Below are positions 1-12,824 of a stretch of DNA of 64,000 nucleotides, one piece after another. The position numbers and the translations under genes were made by a program. Source of the stretch: Theodoxus fluviatilis (taxonomy: Eukaryota > Mollusca > Gastropoda > Cycloneritida > Neritidae); assembly GCA_034096865.1 (NCBI GenBank), contig JAWQFJ010000517.1, positions 62,001 to 126,000 of the forward strand, written 5' to 3'. Under the pieces are notes generated by a model, which did not search any database, was not told where the DNA came from, and saw only the letters and a list, made by a program, of their open reading frames with translations. Position 1 is the first letter of the stretch. Each line of letters begins with the position of its first letter.

Positions 1-850
1 ATTCTATATGTGTATTTTACATTAACAACCTTGGTATTTGACGAAAAATGTGATTTTATTCAACTTAGTTGGCACTTCGGGTTTGATGAAAAACCCTGCG
101 AACACTGAACTCGATTACCTCCATTATTTTGACACAATATTTCGCATTTTTATTTAAAAACTTGAACAGATGTGTTCTATATAGATTGTTTAAGCATGCA
201 ATGCAACAAAGTAATAGTAGACTTACCGATTCCGCCAGAACATTCACTCACAATCGCAGGATCACACTCGTTGTCTTCGCTCGCCATGTTGAAATGCGCG
301 CGTGCCGGACGATTGAAAACTGCGCGAGTGGGTATACGATTCGATCGACTTGGGTGAAAAGTACACGTAATGAAAACATTAGCCCAGTATCTCATTCAAA
401 CGAGAATGGATTCGTCTTCACTTTTCTGTCAGTTGGGTGGCGAGATATTGCGTATTTATTTCAGAATCGTCGAAAAACTATCATACTTTGCAGAAAAACG
501 GAAGCCACTCGCACATTTTTGCTGAAAACAAATTCATAATAGCACCATTGGAAAGATCGTTCTCTCGTGGTCATTTTGGTACAATTTATAGACGCGTAGC
601 GCACATGTCCTACACACCCAACGCCCACAACGACAAGTACCCTGTAATCGAAAACAGAAATCGCACTCGCGCATCGCGGCCAAAACCGCTGCGGCGGCGT
701 TTCGCATGGTCTGCTAGTTTTATTGCTGTGAGATAAATATTTAATCAATCGAAATAAATCCAACTGCAATCAAAAGAGAAAAGATCATTCTATTATTTGA
801 TCGAAAGTTTAAAAACATCCGTGAACTAGTAGCTGAGATCTGACCTTGGG
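1..850 (-). other. Unassigned AT-rich region with a candidate first coding exon
   Basis: No known protein was recognised here. On the minus strand an ATG at 285-287 opens a short acidic reading frame (MASEDNECDPAIVSECSGGI) that runs into a good donor, GTAAGTC, whose exon would be 227-287. Its next exon is not visible. Around 75-110 the sequence resembles 5600-5640 inside the hAT-like element (a cacttcgg/cacttccgg plus gatgaaa motif), so the stretch may be repeat-derived. A host first exon or a transposon first exon are both possible. Confidence 0.25.
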
Positions 851-914
851 AAAATGACCAAAAATTGGAAAATTTTCACAATGTTGGTCAGATTTCCGGG
901 CACCTGCCGCTACC

Positions 915-1502
915 TACATGTATGTCCACTCTTCACCCTCATACAAATCAATCATGTATGTCCACTCTTCACCCTCATACAAATCAATCATGTATGTCCA
1001 CTCTTCACCCTCATACAAATCAATCTTGTATGTCCACTCTTCACCCTCATACAAAGCAATCATGTCTGTCCGCTCTGTACCCTCATACAAAGCAATAATG
1101 TCTGTCCGCTCTTTACCCTCATACAAAGCAATCATGTCTGTCCGCTCTGTACCCTCATACAAAGCAATCATGTCTGTCCGCTCTGTACCCTCATACAAAG
1201 CAATCATGTCTGTCCGCTCTTTACCCTCATACAAAGCAATCATGTCTGTCCGCTCTGTACCCTCATACAAAGCAATCATGTCTGTCCGCTCTTTACCCTC
1301 ATACAAATCAATCATGTCTGTCCACTCTTTACCCTCATACAAAGCAATCATGTCTGTCCGCTCTGTACCCTCATACAAAGCAATCATGTCTGTCCGCATT
1401 TCACCCTCATACAAAGCAATCATGTCTGTCCAGTCTTTAACCTCATACAAATCAATCATGTCTGTCCGCTCTGTACCCTCATACAAAGCAATCATGTCTG
1501 TC
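915..1502. repeat. 36-bp minisatellite, about 16 copies
   Basis: A 36-bp unit (core tgtccgctctgtaccctc followed by atacaaagcaatca) repeats in near-perfect register. The first four units differ from the rest at shared positions (tatgtccactcttcac instead of tctgtccgctctgtac), giving two subfamilies. The unit is a multiple of 3 with no stop in several frames, which creates long spurious reading frames on both strands. It lies downstream of the last visible IPO4 exon in the gene's orientation, so probably in an intron. Confidence 0.93.
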
Positions 1503-2144
1503 ATCTGTTTCTCTGGTTCAAATGCAAAACGCTCACTTGTTGAATTACTGACACCCATACAAAGAAACCATAACCAAATAACAGTACTGATTTCTGAATA
1601 CTCTACATAGAACACATCAATAGTTCATTTAAATCCCTACATAATTCTAATCAAGATGTGCGTTGGAGTCCACAGAGCAAGCAGACTCGGACCACTGAGG
1701 GAGATAGTGGCTAGACACTCCCAGCACAGCAAGGCATCAAACACTGTCTTCAGAGGAAGAGCCCCATCAAAAGGTGTTTCAGCCCTTTACACTTAGAGAT
1801 ATATGATTACTACACTCTACACTTAGAGATATATGATACTACATGGCTTATCTTGAAGCTGAGAGGTATTAGGAGTTTCACCGTGTGTGAATGCTCCAAT
1901 AAACTTCTAGATCAGAGAAATAGGAACTGTGTGTTTCTGTTACACTGTGCGTGACAGTCTTTACTCACAGCTTCCCAATTATGCTTCAGATCATGAAAAA
2001 TGGCAGTTCTTTCTTTTTCCTCTTCTCCCTGGTCACTGACTGCTCTCTACCATTTTTCTTTTCTTTTTTCTCTTCCATGCCTTCTATTCTGGCACTCCTC
2101 TTTCTTCTTATGCCTCTCCTTTCACCACCCCTTCTTCTACTGAC
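1503..2144. other. IPO4 intron sequence, nothing else recognised
   Basis: Sequence between the 36-bp array and the last visible IPO4 exon. It has a short duplication near 1790-1835 (acacttagagatatatga twice) and a pyrimidine-rich stretch at 2000-2140. No exon for the next expected part of importin-4 was identified. Confidence 0.5.
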
Positions 2145-2258
2145 CTGCAGAGGCAACGGCGCTGATGGCCAGTTCCTTGGATCGAGTGGAGGACTGGCTA
2201 CGCAGCACCTCCAGCAGGTGTTTCATCAGCGTGTCCAGGTAAGGCAGGAACTCTTTCT
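2145..2258 (-). CDS. IPO4: IPO4 exon (last visible)
   Basis: Acceptor ctgcacag and donor gtcagt bound an exon encoding EKEFLPYLDTLMKHLLEVLR and SSTRSKELAISAVASA. The split glutamate codon (G from the previous exon plus AG) matches phase. It corresponds to the HEAT repeat after the FVENLG region of vertebrate importin-4. It ends in phase 1; the next exon was not found to the left. Confidence 0.88.
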
Positions 2259-5200
2259 CTGTGCAGACAGACACACACAGCAGTGTCAGGTAAGTGGTAA
2301 GTAGAATGACCAGGTGATGGGAGTAGAGAACAATGTAGGTTTACCACCACATTCTGCCAGCAATATAAGCCCCATTGATTCAGTCAGGTGGCTCGGAACT
2401 TGTGATTGTATGTGCTGTGCAATTTCACAGTTCAACAGTCATTCGCCAACTAAAGCTGTAAGAGACTTACTGAGTGATCGGATCAGTACATGTACTGGTA
2501 TTAGGAATGTCATTCAAATTATTGTCAACAAACCGTTAACAGCATCACACATCAGCAATGTGAATACCATCGTCAACGTACTTAAATTTCTTTGCTATTT
2601 GAAATTATAAATACGTTGAAACAAAAGAAGAGGAATGGGTCGAGCTAAATATTTTACCAAGGCAATGTATTACATCCTATCTGACTAAATTTTGCTAAAA
2701 AGGCCAAAAGTTTTCAATGAAGGTCTAAATTAAAAATTAAAGCTAATTAACACTGCCCCATTTCTGATGTCTTTGCAAAGTTGTTGATAAAAGTCACCCC
2801 GGCACATAAAGCAAATGCAGCCAATTCCTAGAACTGATCCTAACATCTTCCTTGCCTTCCAAGGTTTTGATGAAGGCCTGCAGAGGACAGTGGCATGACA
2901 CCATCGCAGTCATTATCAACATCATCAACACAAACATAGCTGCAAAGGCTGACATAAATATCTGAAGACACAGGAACACTTCATTATTATCATCCCCTGC
3001 TTCCACATTATCATTATCATTACTTATGAAGTTCTCTAAGGTCGACACTTATTGACCCCCACACTTCCCGACCACTACCACCGCCATCACTGCCTACCGA
3101 GGTTCTCGATGAAGGTTTCCAGGGCGTAGTAGCACCGCATCAGTCCCCGAGGGTTGGTGTCTGCCTCTGTGGTGGCATGGGCCAGGTAGGTGAATAGCAG
3201 TGGCAGCAGCTCTGGTGCGTACTTGGTGATGTCGGGCTGTTGGCGAAAAGAATGTAAAGCGTAAATGGGTGCAAGCTTCAGATCTTGGTGATCAGCAGCT
3301 ATACACATGCTGTGGGTGTAAGTTTGGGTCTTAGTGGACAGCAGCCATGAACATGCTGTGGGTGTAAGTTTGGGTCTTAGTGAGCAGCAGCTATACACAT
3401 GCTGTGGGTGTAAGTTTGAAGTCTTAGTGAACAGCAGCCATAAACATGCTGTGGGTGTAAGTTTGGGTCTTAGTGGACAGCAGCCATAAACATGCTGTGG
3501 GTGTAAGCTTGGATCTTAGTGGACAGCAGCTATACACATGCTGTGGGTGTAAGTTTGGGTCTTAGTGGACAGCAGCCATACACATGCTGTGGGTGTAAGT
3601 TTGGGTCTTAGTGGACAGCAGCCATACACATGCTGTGGGTGTAAGTTTGGGTCTTAGTGAACAGCAGCTATACACATGCTGTGGGTGTAAGCTTGAGGTC
3701 TTAGTGAACAGCAGCTATACACATGCTGTGGGTGTAAGTTTGGGTCTTAGTGGACAGCAGCTATACACAAGCTGTGGGTGTAAGTTTGGGTCTTAGTGAA
3801 CAGCAGCCATAAACATGCTGTGGGTGTAAGTTTGAGGTCTTAGTGGACAGCAGCTATACACAAGCTGTGGGTGTAAGTTTGAGGTCTTAGTGAACAGCGG
3901 CTATACACATGCTGTGGGTGTAAGTTTGGGTCTTAGTGGACAGCAGCTATACACAAGCTGTGGGTGTAAGTTTGAGGTCTTAGTGAACAGCGGCTGTACA
4001 CTTAATACCTTTACACAGCTGAACAGGACACTCTTTCTTGAAAAGATGAAGTAATCCCATGCAGACTTCCCTGTCACAGTACTAATGAGATCTTTTGATA
4101 AAGGGAAGCTCTAGCTTCTTCTTAACATGTGGTGGAAATGCCTAGAATCAAGTCAGCATCAGTGGAAACGAGAGGCACATGCCTGCAGCAATACTTCCAC
4201 ACAACGAGGCTTGTTTGCGTTTTAATACATCCGCCAGTAGTGTGGAGATTTTGTATCACTTCTTCCTCTACACCCCTCACTATCTCTACCCCATGGGCAT
4301 ATCTTGAACTCACCTGCAGGTGTTCTGAGAACTGACCCAGGGCAAAAAGAGCAGCGTTCCTGACCATCTGCTCAGAGTCGTTGAGTCCCTTGTGTACACA
4401 GTGCAGCACTGCCTCCAGATGTCTGCAGAGCACAGAGTGCACCACTAGAGTCAGAACAGGCTACATGAGAAATCAGTCAATCTCTAAACTCTTGCAGGGT
4501 TCGTACAGGTTTTTAGATACAAAATTCCATGACTTTTCCATGACTTTCCATGACCTTCAACAACATTTTCCATGACCTAGCGTACTGTAATACATTACAA
4601 TTTTAAAGAGAAAAGTGTATGGCGCACGACCAAACTCACGCACAATACACCCGTTGTAAAAAAATATAATTCTTTTTATTATTTTTTCAGCAGATTGATT
4701 CAAAAACTGACAAATGCAGAAAATTTTCAAACAAGTACTCCTTAAAATGATGATACTTTTGTCCCAAATTGTCTGGTTCTTCAACGATTAACGCACGCTG
4801 AATGTGGTAATCGAGCACGCGTCTACCCATTGCGGTCTGATGTACACACAAACAGGTGGAAAATTTCCGCCTGTTTTCTCCTTTCAAGCACACAATCCGG
4901 GCGCTAGACAAAAAGTAGATTCATCGTACATTAACATCGAATATAGCGTTGGAAGGGGGAAATCTTGTAGAATCCGAGGGTGTCTGTACGAAATTGATCG
5001 AAAAAGCGGGAGTGAGCAAATTTTAACAAAATGTCCGATGACGTTCGAACTTTCATCCATAACTCGTCTTTCGATTTTCACCGGAAGTTCAAACATACAC
5101 CGAACGAAAGAGCAATCTTTCCTCTAATGAGTAGTAAAATTTCAACTTGATCAAATGAGAAACTTCGACGGACGAGTGTTTAGAAGAGACCAACCCGAGT

Positions 5201-8200
5201 CGCGAAATGCAAACTCCGTTGAGCCACCGCGAGTCGGTAGTGGCGGAGGGTGTTTTTTTTACGTAATCGGCTTGTATGTTCTTAGCGGAAATAAGACGGA
5301 TTAACACAAAACTACACGACACATGTTCTTGAAACCTTCTGCTTCATAAGCAACTTTCATTCTTGTTTTTATTCACAATATTTTGTGGATTGTCCACAAT
5401 TAGCCATGAAAGTGAAGTGGTATTGCCGAGTGCATTTTGGCTAGTACTGTAGTAGCGCAAAGATTTGATACAAATTACCACGGAATCCTACCACTAGTTT
5501 AAAAAAATTAGACAACTCAGAAGACTTTCATCTTTCATGTTACATTGGTATTTTATGTTATTGATATGTGCGAATCCTAGAAAAGGTGGATTCTATCGAA
5601 CCGACGGCCACTTCCGGTCTGATGAAATTTCTTCGAACATCGCGTGCGGCGTCTATTTAGCACTCGCTGAAGGTCCCGAGTTCTACAATACTTTTTCCAA
5701 CATGTGCAAAATATTGCAATAAATATCTTCCTAAATTATTGTTCTAGCATAAACTGAAACAAAAACCCCAATAAACTAACCGATTTCAGCTGATTTGTCC
5801 GTCAAAATCGCATCTGCGCCGTCACGCTCATTGTGTGATTTTGACGGTCATGCTATTTACCAAAATGACGCTAATGTCTTCGAAATGGCTTAGAAATGAG
5901 CATATATATCGTTATCCCCTTCTTGAATATGATATATTTAAGCTATTCTAATTAAACCAGAACTATATTTGACCAAATTACGTTAGAAACAAAACAGCAA
6001 CATTTTGAAACAGATATGCGGTCGCCATTTCGATCCAGCGCCAAATGGTAAATAGCAAAACCGGACATGGATATCCAGCTGTTTCTTCTGAAGTTCAGCA
6101 TTCAGGGACTCATCAAAGAGCAGCACCAGAGAATCAGAAGACCGGGCCTTTGCCTTGAGCATGTCTTAGAAATGTGGCCCCAGACCAAAAGTTGTCAAGT
6201 ACCGGGCTTTGCTTTCACTCAAGGCAAACTTGGAGGCGATGACACTGTCGGGAAACATGCGACGGAACAGCTCGTTCATTCCTTTGGTACTGGAGAATGA
6301 GAAGTGGGAGATGACCATTTTCAAAGTCCACGAAATTTCTGCTTTCAGTGTGTCCTCTGTTGTCAAGAAAATGTCAATCCCAGTAGATCTACTGCCACTG
6401 CCAGTGGGTGCAGGCCTAGTTTCGACCGGCGTAGCAGCGCCAGCTGGAACCACCACCTTTGAAGCACTCTCTGTCTCAGCATTTTTTGTAGTTTGAACAA
6501 AATCTGATATTCGTGTTTGACGTTTGCTCTTTTCTTCTTGGTGTTTTTTAGCACGCGCCTGGTGCGCGACACTTTTCATGTGGCTTTTCAACGCTGCCGC
6601 TCCCATGTTGGATACATCAAAGTCTTTTTCACAAAATCGGCACTTTGCCATCCCATCCACTCTCGCTCGCATGACCCACTCACGGTATTCAGGGTCTCCT
6701 GTCCAAGAGTCTTGAAAGCGACACTTTCCAGGCATGATGATAATCTGATTCTCAAAGAAACACTGCACCACAAACAAAACAAGCTCTTTTCACTCTGTCC
6801 TCGTAACTTGTTTGAACCAACTGACCGGACCGGCGTGGATATGAAACGAGGTCACCTAGCCAAAGAACCAATCAGGAAGCAGAAGGCACACGAGCCTTCA
6901 GAATTAACCAATGGGATGCAAGGGCACGTTTTCCTGACGTGCTCAGCGTTTAAAATTAGATTGAGAGTATCGCGCGAAGCACAGCCTAGAAAACGTCTTT
7001 TTTTTCTTTCTTAAATTCCATGACTTTCCATGACCTAAGTTCAAATTCCATGACTTTCCAGGCCTGGAAAATGAAAAATCAAATTCCATGACTTTCCAGG
7101 TTTTCCATGACCTGTACGAACCCTGTCTTGCCAAAATTCATCTATCCAGAGCATGAGGAAACGCAGACAAAGAAATGTTACAAATGGGACCAAAATCTGT
7201 GGAGAAATCCTGAAAATAGTGTGAGTACTTGATCATTGATGCTTCACTGCAACAACTGGTCTCCAAGTGTGACGGCGTTCGAGAAGTTGAAGAAGAACTT
7301 GATGCACAAATGGAAGGGGAATCTTTCTCACCAAACCTGTAATTTTTCTTCATGGTATGAAACTCCCGCAGCATCACAGCCGTTTGGGAAACTAATATAT
7401 TTAGAGCGTGCTTCTAGACCAAAAAGCAAGCCAACTCATAATTCAATCAGCAGAGGTTGTATATTCTGTTTCAATGCAAAGACCAAACAGGCCCATCCTT
7501 TTCCTTTGCATTGCACAGACAGTTCATGCCACCATCTCATAGACTTGCATCCTTTGTCATTTGCTCAGAGGCTTCTGGCATGATTCAAGGCTTCATAAAC
7601 AGACAGTCCTGCCACAAGAAATGGTGAGTGAGTGACAGGTGTTGACTTTCTGCTTGAGGAGCAGATATATCTGAGTGGTAAATATATTCTTGGTGGTGGA
7701 AAGGGCATTTCGTGTCTAGGTTGATTGCCGGTTGGGCTCAATCGTCCAGCATGATTTGAGAGCAGGGTTGGATCTAAGTGACCTGACACTGTCCAGACAC
7801 CCCCAGCTAGCCTCTATGGTTGCATGGGGCCGCCCCCAGCTACCTACTGGAGCAGGCCCCAACACCCAGGAGTTCCAGATGGTGAGGGGGACATGGAGCA
7901 ACTCCAGCAGTATGTAACTCTTCCAGTGCATGCAACACAGGCAGAACCGACTGCCCACCTGTTCATGATGAAGTCGGCGCATCCCTCGGCAGCTACGGCC
8001 ATGGCCATGTAGCCCCCCCGGCGGTGTGAGGGGTTGTCGCTGGACAGGGCCTTCTCCACCATCTCCATCTGCAGCAGTCAGCAGCACTCACTATGCACAG
8101 GTGAAAGGTCAAAGCATGGTTTTATATAGCAACTTTTCATCCATGCCTGGGCCACCTGATCCATCCTTCACCGGCACCTGAGGACAAACATAGTGACAGA

Positions 8201-9017
8201 CAGATAAGATGCACACTGTCAGGTACCAGCTGTAACTCCACTCCCTGGAGAGCCGTCCAACCTAATATTGGGTCATGGCCTCATACAAGAATTCATCACA
8301 CAACAATGTGCCCTCATAGGTATTTGGTTTCAATCCTGGGTGGGGAGAAACAATTCAAAGTAAGCAGCTTGCTCAAGCATGCAACTCTAGGAAATGAACA
8401 ATTTTGTATGCTGCACCCACTAGCTGCAAACAACTGCAGGTCATGCTAGATAACCACTCGGCCACAGAACCCCACACTAAGCATTATTTATTCATCAATT
8501 TGGGCATGGAGATGGCATCAATACCTGACCGAGTGAATGTCCTGTCTCAGTGTCATCATCAGGTGTCAGTTTAAGATAGAAGCTGTGCTAGCAATGAAAG
8601 CAATGCAACATGAAACATCCTTTTTGTTTGGATTTCAACAATTCAGCAGAAACTGCTCACCAGAAATTTTACTTATATGTGGAAATATCTCTACCCCACC
8701 CCAATATAAAAATGTTTATTGAGCACCTTGCTAAAATGCCTCCCTATGGTCTGCAAGGAAAGTAGGAAAGCAAGCAATACTATGCAAGCAAAGCAGAAAA
8801 CTCAATACTCACCAGAGGTGGGATGACTTTTTCTGGAGGCATGTGCAGCGCCATGACATCAATCACCTACAATCAACAACAGCAACACATCTTAAAATTG
8901 ATTCAATCAATCTTGAGTAAAATACTTCTACAATTGAAAAGTATCATGATTGTTAGAGATTATTTTGCATGGAAAGCAGAAAATCTCTCTCTCTCTTTCA
9001 CACACACACACACACAC

Positions 9018-9048
<31 letters not shown>

Positions 9049-10724
9049 GAGAGCTGCCAAACATTTGGAAACATGATGTTAAAATGAATCTGGACTCATT
9101 ACTTTTTATGATAAATGCAATTCTCTGTCTGCCACTTCACTCTCTCTTCTCTCTCTTTCTGCCTGCCTGTCTGTCTATCTTTCTCTGCCTGACAGTCAGT
9201 CTGTCTTTGTCTCTCGGCTCATTCTGTTTTACAAGCCTAAAAATAAACCAGCAGCTTAAAACTTTCATAAACTACACAGCACAGATTTCTGAGGTGAACT
9301 GTCAGAACCTCCTGCCCCCTCACCTGGCCCGCATACTGAGAAGGAGTGTGGCTTTCAACATCAAGTTCCTCATCATCATCGTCCTCTGCCCCACCCGAGC
9401 ACAGAATGGTGAACAGGATTTGCAGAATGGGCTCCACAGCTTTGTGCTTCATGATGGCCTGCAAATAGATGGTAATCCAGTGCAAACATTTCATTTTACA
9501 TACATGAATTTTGTCCTATACCACCTTTCTCTGCCCTTGCTTCTGTCATGTAACTACCTAGCTGTGAGCCTGTTGTATACAAGGTGATTCCACACATTGC
9601 ACTCATGCTCTCCACACACCTTGTGTGCAGTGCCCATTGCTTGCCCCACACGTAAGTATCAAGGGATGTTGCACAGCAAGTGCATAATGGAATAGAATCT
9701 GTCCTATTTTGCTTCTTGTTGCATCAAGCAACAAAAAAAAAACCCAACACCTCCAATCAGAGAGCAATACAGTAATGATGCTCTTGGGCCATTGGTGGAA
9801 ACCACAATTCCAATGATGGCTGCCACAAAGACAGAAACTGAGCTGAAGAAACTGGCGCAGCTCTACAGACGTCAGGAAATGTCATACATCTGAATGAGGG
9901 AATATTTCAGCCACCATAAGCTGGCAATGTGGATGCTTGTACAAGCAAGCTAGCCTGTCGATGCTGCAAGCGACTGTTCTCTCACCACATCAGAGCAATG
10001 CCTTGAGCTTCAAGTACAACAGCCGAGACTCACTGGAGATGTAGATTTTCCCCTCATCTTCAAGATTTCGTTAATAATATACCCAATGTTATTAACCCTT
10101 ACGCTGCTGAGGTTTCTTTGCATATCGTCATTGCTGCTTGCTGACCTATTTTCCCTAAATTTACTCCAAAAACGGTCACCGTCTTTGAAGCCCATTTTCA
10201 TATTCTTCTTCCCCTCTGATCAAAAAGTGCAAAGAATAAAAGTTGTAGCTGAGAGAATTCTGTACACAGTGGTATGCAGCACTTGAATGAAATTTATCAT
10301 AATACCTGCGTTTTATTCTCAAAATAAAATAAAACAACAACAACAACAAAACAGACCAATGAAATGCCTTTACACTAACTTTATTATCTAATCATAACCT
10401 CCAGCAATTATCAGGCTTGATTTCTGATAGGTTACCTAGTAAAAAGAAGGACAAAAAAGGCCTCAAATCCTTACATGCACCTCAAAAGTCACCACGTACT
10501 TGCTGTGATCATGGAGTAGGGGTGTGGTTGGGAGTGGGGAAGACGCTGATCACAGTGCCTAAAAACAATCACTCTAACCTTGTTGAAAGCAAACGATTCT
10601 CATGAGGAATTATAAGCATAACTATTTACTCATCCACAAAATGACACCAATGGAATATCTACATGTTACTACAGGTACAATGACATACTAATAAAAATGG
10701 CTGAAACTGGAAAATCACACACAC

Positions 10725-10770
<46 letters not shown>

Positions 10771-12761
10771 CTTCTACCCAAGGCAACATGCAGTGTCCAT
10801 AGCAGGTTGAAAACTATCTAGGAAATCAAGCAAAAATCTCTACAGCAGGTTTAAAATCTCCAATCTCGAAACCGTGAGTGAGGCGCGAGTTGGTCGACTG
10901 GATGGGCTGCGAAATATTGCGACGCATACCTGATTGTTTGTTCGGTCATTACATTAGTCCAAATACATCGTCATCGAAGAAGTAAGCGAAAATCTTGTTG
11001 GCATCGTCGCTCTCAGTGTGAACAAGTAGGCCAGACGTCTGACAGAAGGGAGGAAGCTAAGCATCTTCGGAAGCCTGCTGTCGGAAAGAGCGTGATGCGC
11101 TTCCTGATGCACGTCTTGAAGTTGATCTACTTGACGATGCTCGCTCCGATGCACGGTAACGGTTCGAACTTCGACATCTTCCCGCGATCGGAATCGCTGC
11201 AATTCTGCTTCTGCCTCGGCAACATCATCTAGATTGAAAGGCTCGAACTCTTCGTCTGAATCCTCGCCAAACAAAAGCTCTATTACACGCTCATCGATGT
11301 CTTCTGACAAAACTTGACGCAAAAAAAACATCAAACTTCGGAGCGAATTTACTCGAAAAATTTGTAGAGATCGCCCATACAAACTGCACATGCGCAGAAA
11401 GCTCGGGATGTCCGCTTTCCTGCTGTGGTATTTATAGATAGTTGATGTCATTTGCAAGGGAGATAACCGCGTTCAAACTAACCCACCCTCAGCGATCGAG
11501 TGCGGGCGGGAGATCCCGCCGTCCGCACACAGCGGTGAAACCAAGCTCGGCGGGAATTCCCGCCGGCCGCACGCTAAGGGTTAACTAGAATGACCAAGAA
11601 TTTTCTTATGTCTTTTTCTAATAACACACACACAAAAGCATTTCTGAAGAATTTTTTTTTGATCACTCATGTAAATGACATGCATTGGGTAATGTTATCA
11701 AAAATAAGATTTTCAAATGAATTATGTGGAATGCTTTGGGAGGTTGTAACAAGTTTGAAAAACAAAGACAGAATGTGTAATTAGCTTTCAAGTCAAGCCC
11801 CCAAAAAGTACCTCCAAATGACACCCAAAATTTAGCAAAGGAAAAATTTTATTTAAAAAAAATTGCAAAAAAATTTATTTGCTGCAATGCTTTGAGAAGA
11901 ATGTACACAGGTTACGTTATCTTACAAATGTTGACTGACACAGCCTGTTGACTCCTCGCTCAAAATACTTACCTATCCATGGATTATCATTCGAAATCAG
12001 GAATAAACAACTGGATTTGCCCTTCTTTAGATCAGTGAATAAAATATAAGTGGTGGAACCCGTGTTGTAAACAGTCGTGCTACATCTCCAGTGAGTTAAT
12101 CCCCAGCTCCTCTAATGTTTCCTTCCTTTGAAATGTCAGCTCTGCCTGACATGGTTGATTACTTTTGTACAAGGAGTTTGAATAGAAAATATGGAAGACA
12201 TGTATTTGAACAGACATTTTAGAATATTTCACTCTTAAGTCCTTGTAATTATAATGTAAAGTAGATGTACAGTTTATTTGCCTGTCCTGCAAAAAATAAG
12301 AAAAGCAGCCTAAAGTAGGGATACCAGGCAGGAGGAGGAAGGTGGAGGAGGAAGAAGAAGAGAAGGAGAAGGAGGGGGGGGGGGGGGGGGGAGGGAGGTG
12401 GGGGGGGGGGGGGGGGAGAAGAGGCAATAACAAAAGAGAAGAGCTTAATGGAGAGAGAAGTGTACCTTCTTCTTCAGCTTGGCCAGAGTGCAGACGAAGG
12501 AGAGAACTTTGACCCTCACTGGGTCACCCAGGTCTTCATTGGATGCCACCTGTCAAATTGTAATTACCATTAGGCAAAGGGAACACACAGTGCAACAAAT
12601 GCTGAGACTAAATAGTAAATAAAAAGGACAAAACTCAAATGACACATGCAACACATACAGCCCAGCTTGTCTAAAATGTAACTATGAACTACACTGACAA
12701 GCAAATAAAGCTTTTCACTAGGTGTGTGTGCATGTGTGTGCGAGTGTGTGCATGTGTGTGC

Positions 12762-12824
<63 letters not shown>

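Larger units (their letters stand above)
10096..11580 (-). mobile_element. piggyBac-derived non-autonomous element with TTAA duplications
   Basis: TTAA at 10092-10095 and at 11581-11584 flank ends CCCTTACGCTG and CACGCTAAGGG, which are imperfect inverted repeats of the CCCTT class. The right subterminal part has GC-rich palindromes such as ggcgggaattcccgcc. The only coding remnant is the acidic N-terminus of a transposase at 10954-11457 (minus). It sits in an IPO4 intron and contains a (CA)n tract at about 10719-10770. Confidence 0.85.

Noticed and set aside
854..1615. Repeat-protein-like frames of about 230 residues on both strands
   Set aside because: Both come from the 36-bp minisatellite, whose length is a multiple of 3. 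There is no start context, splice support or similarity.
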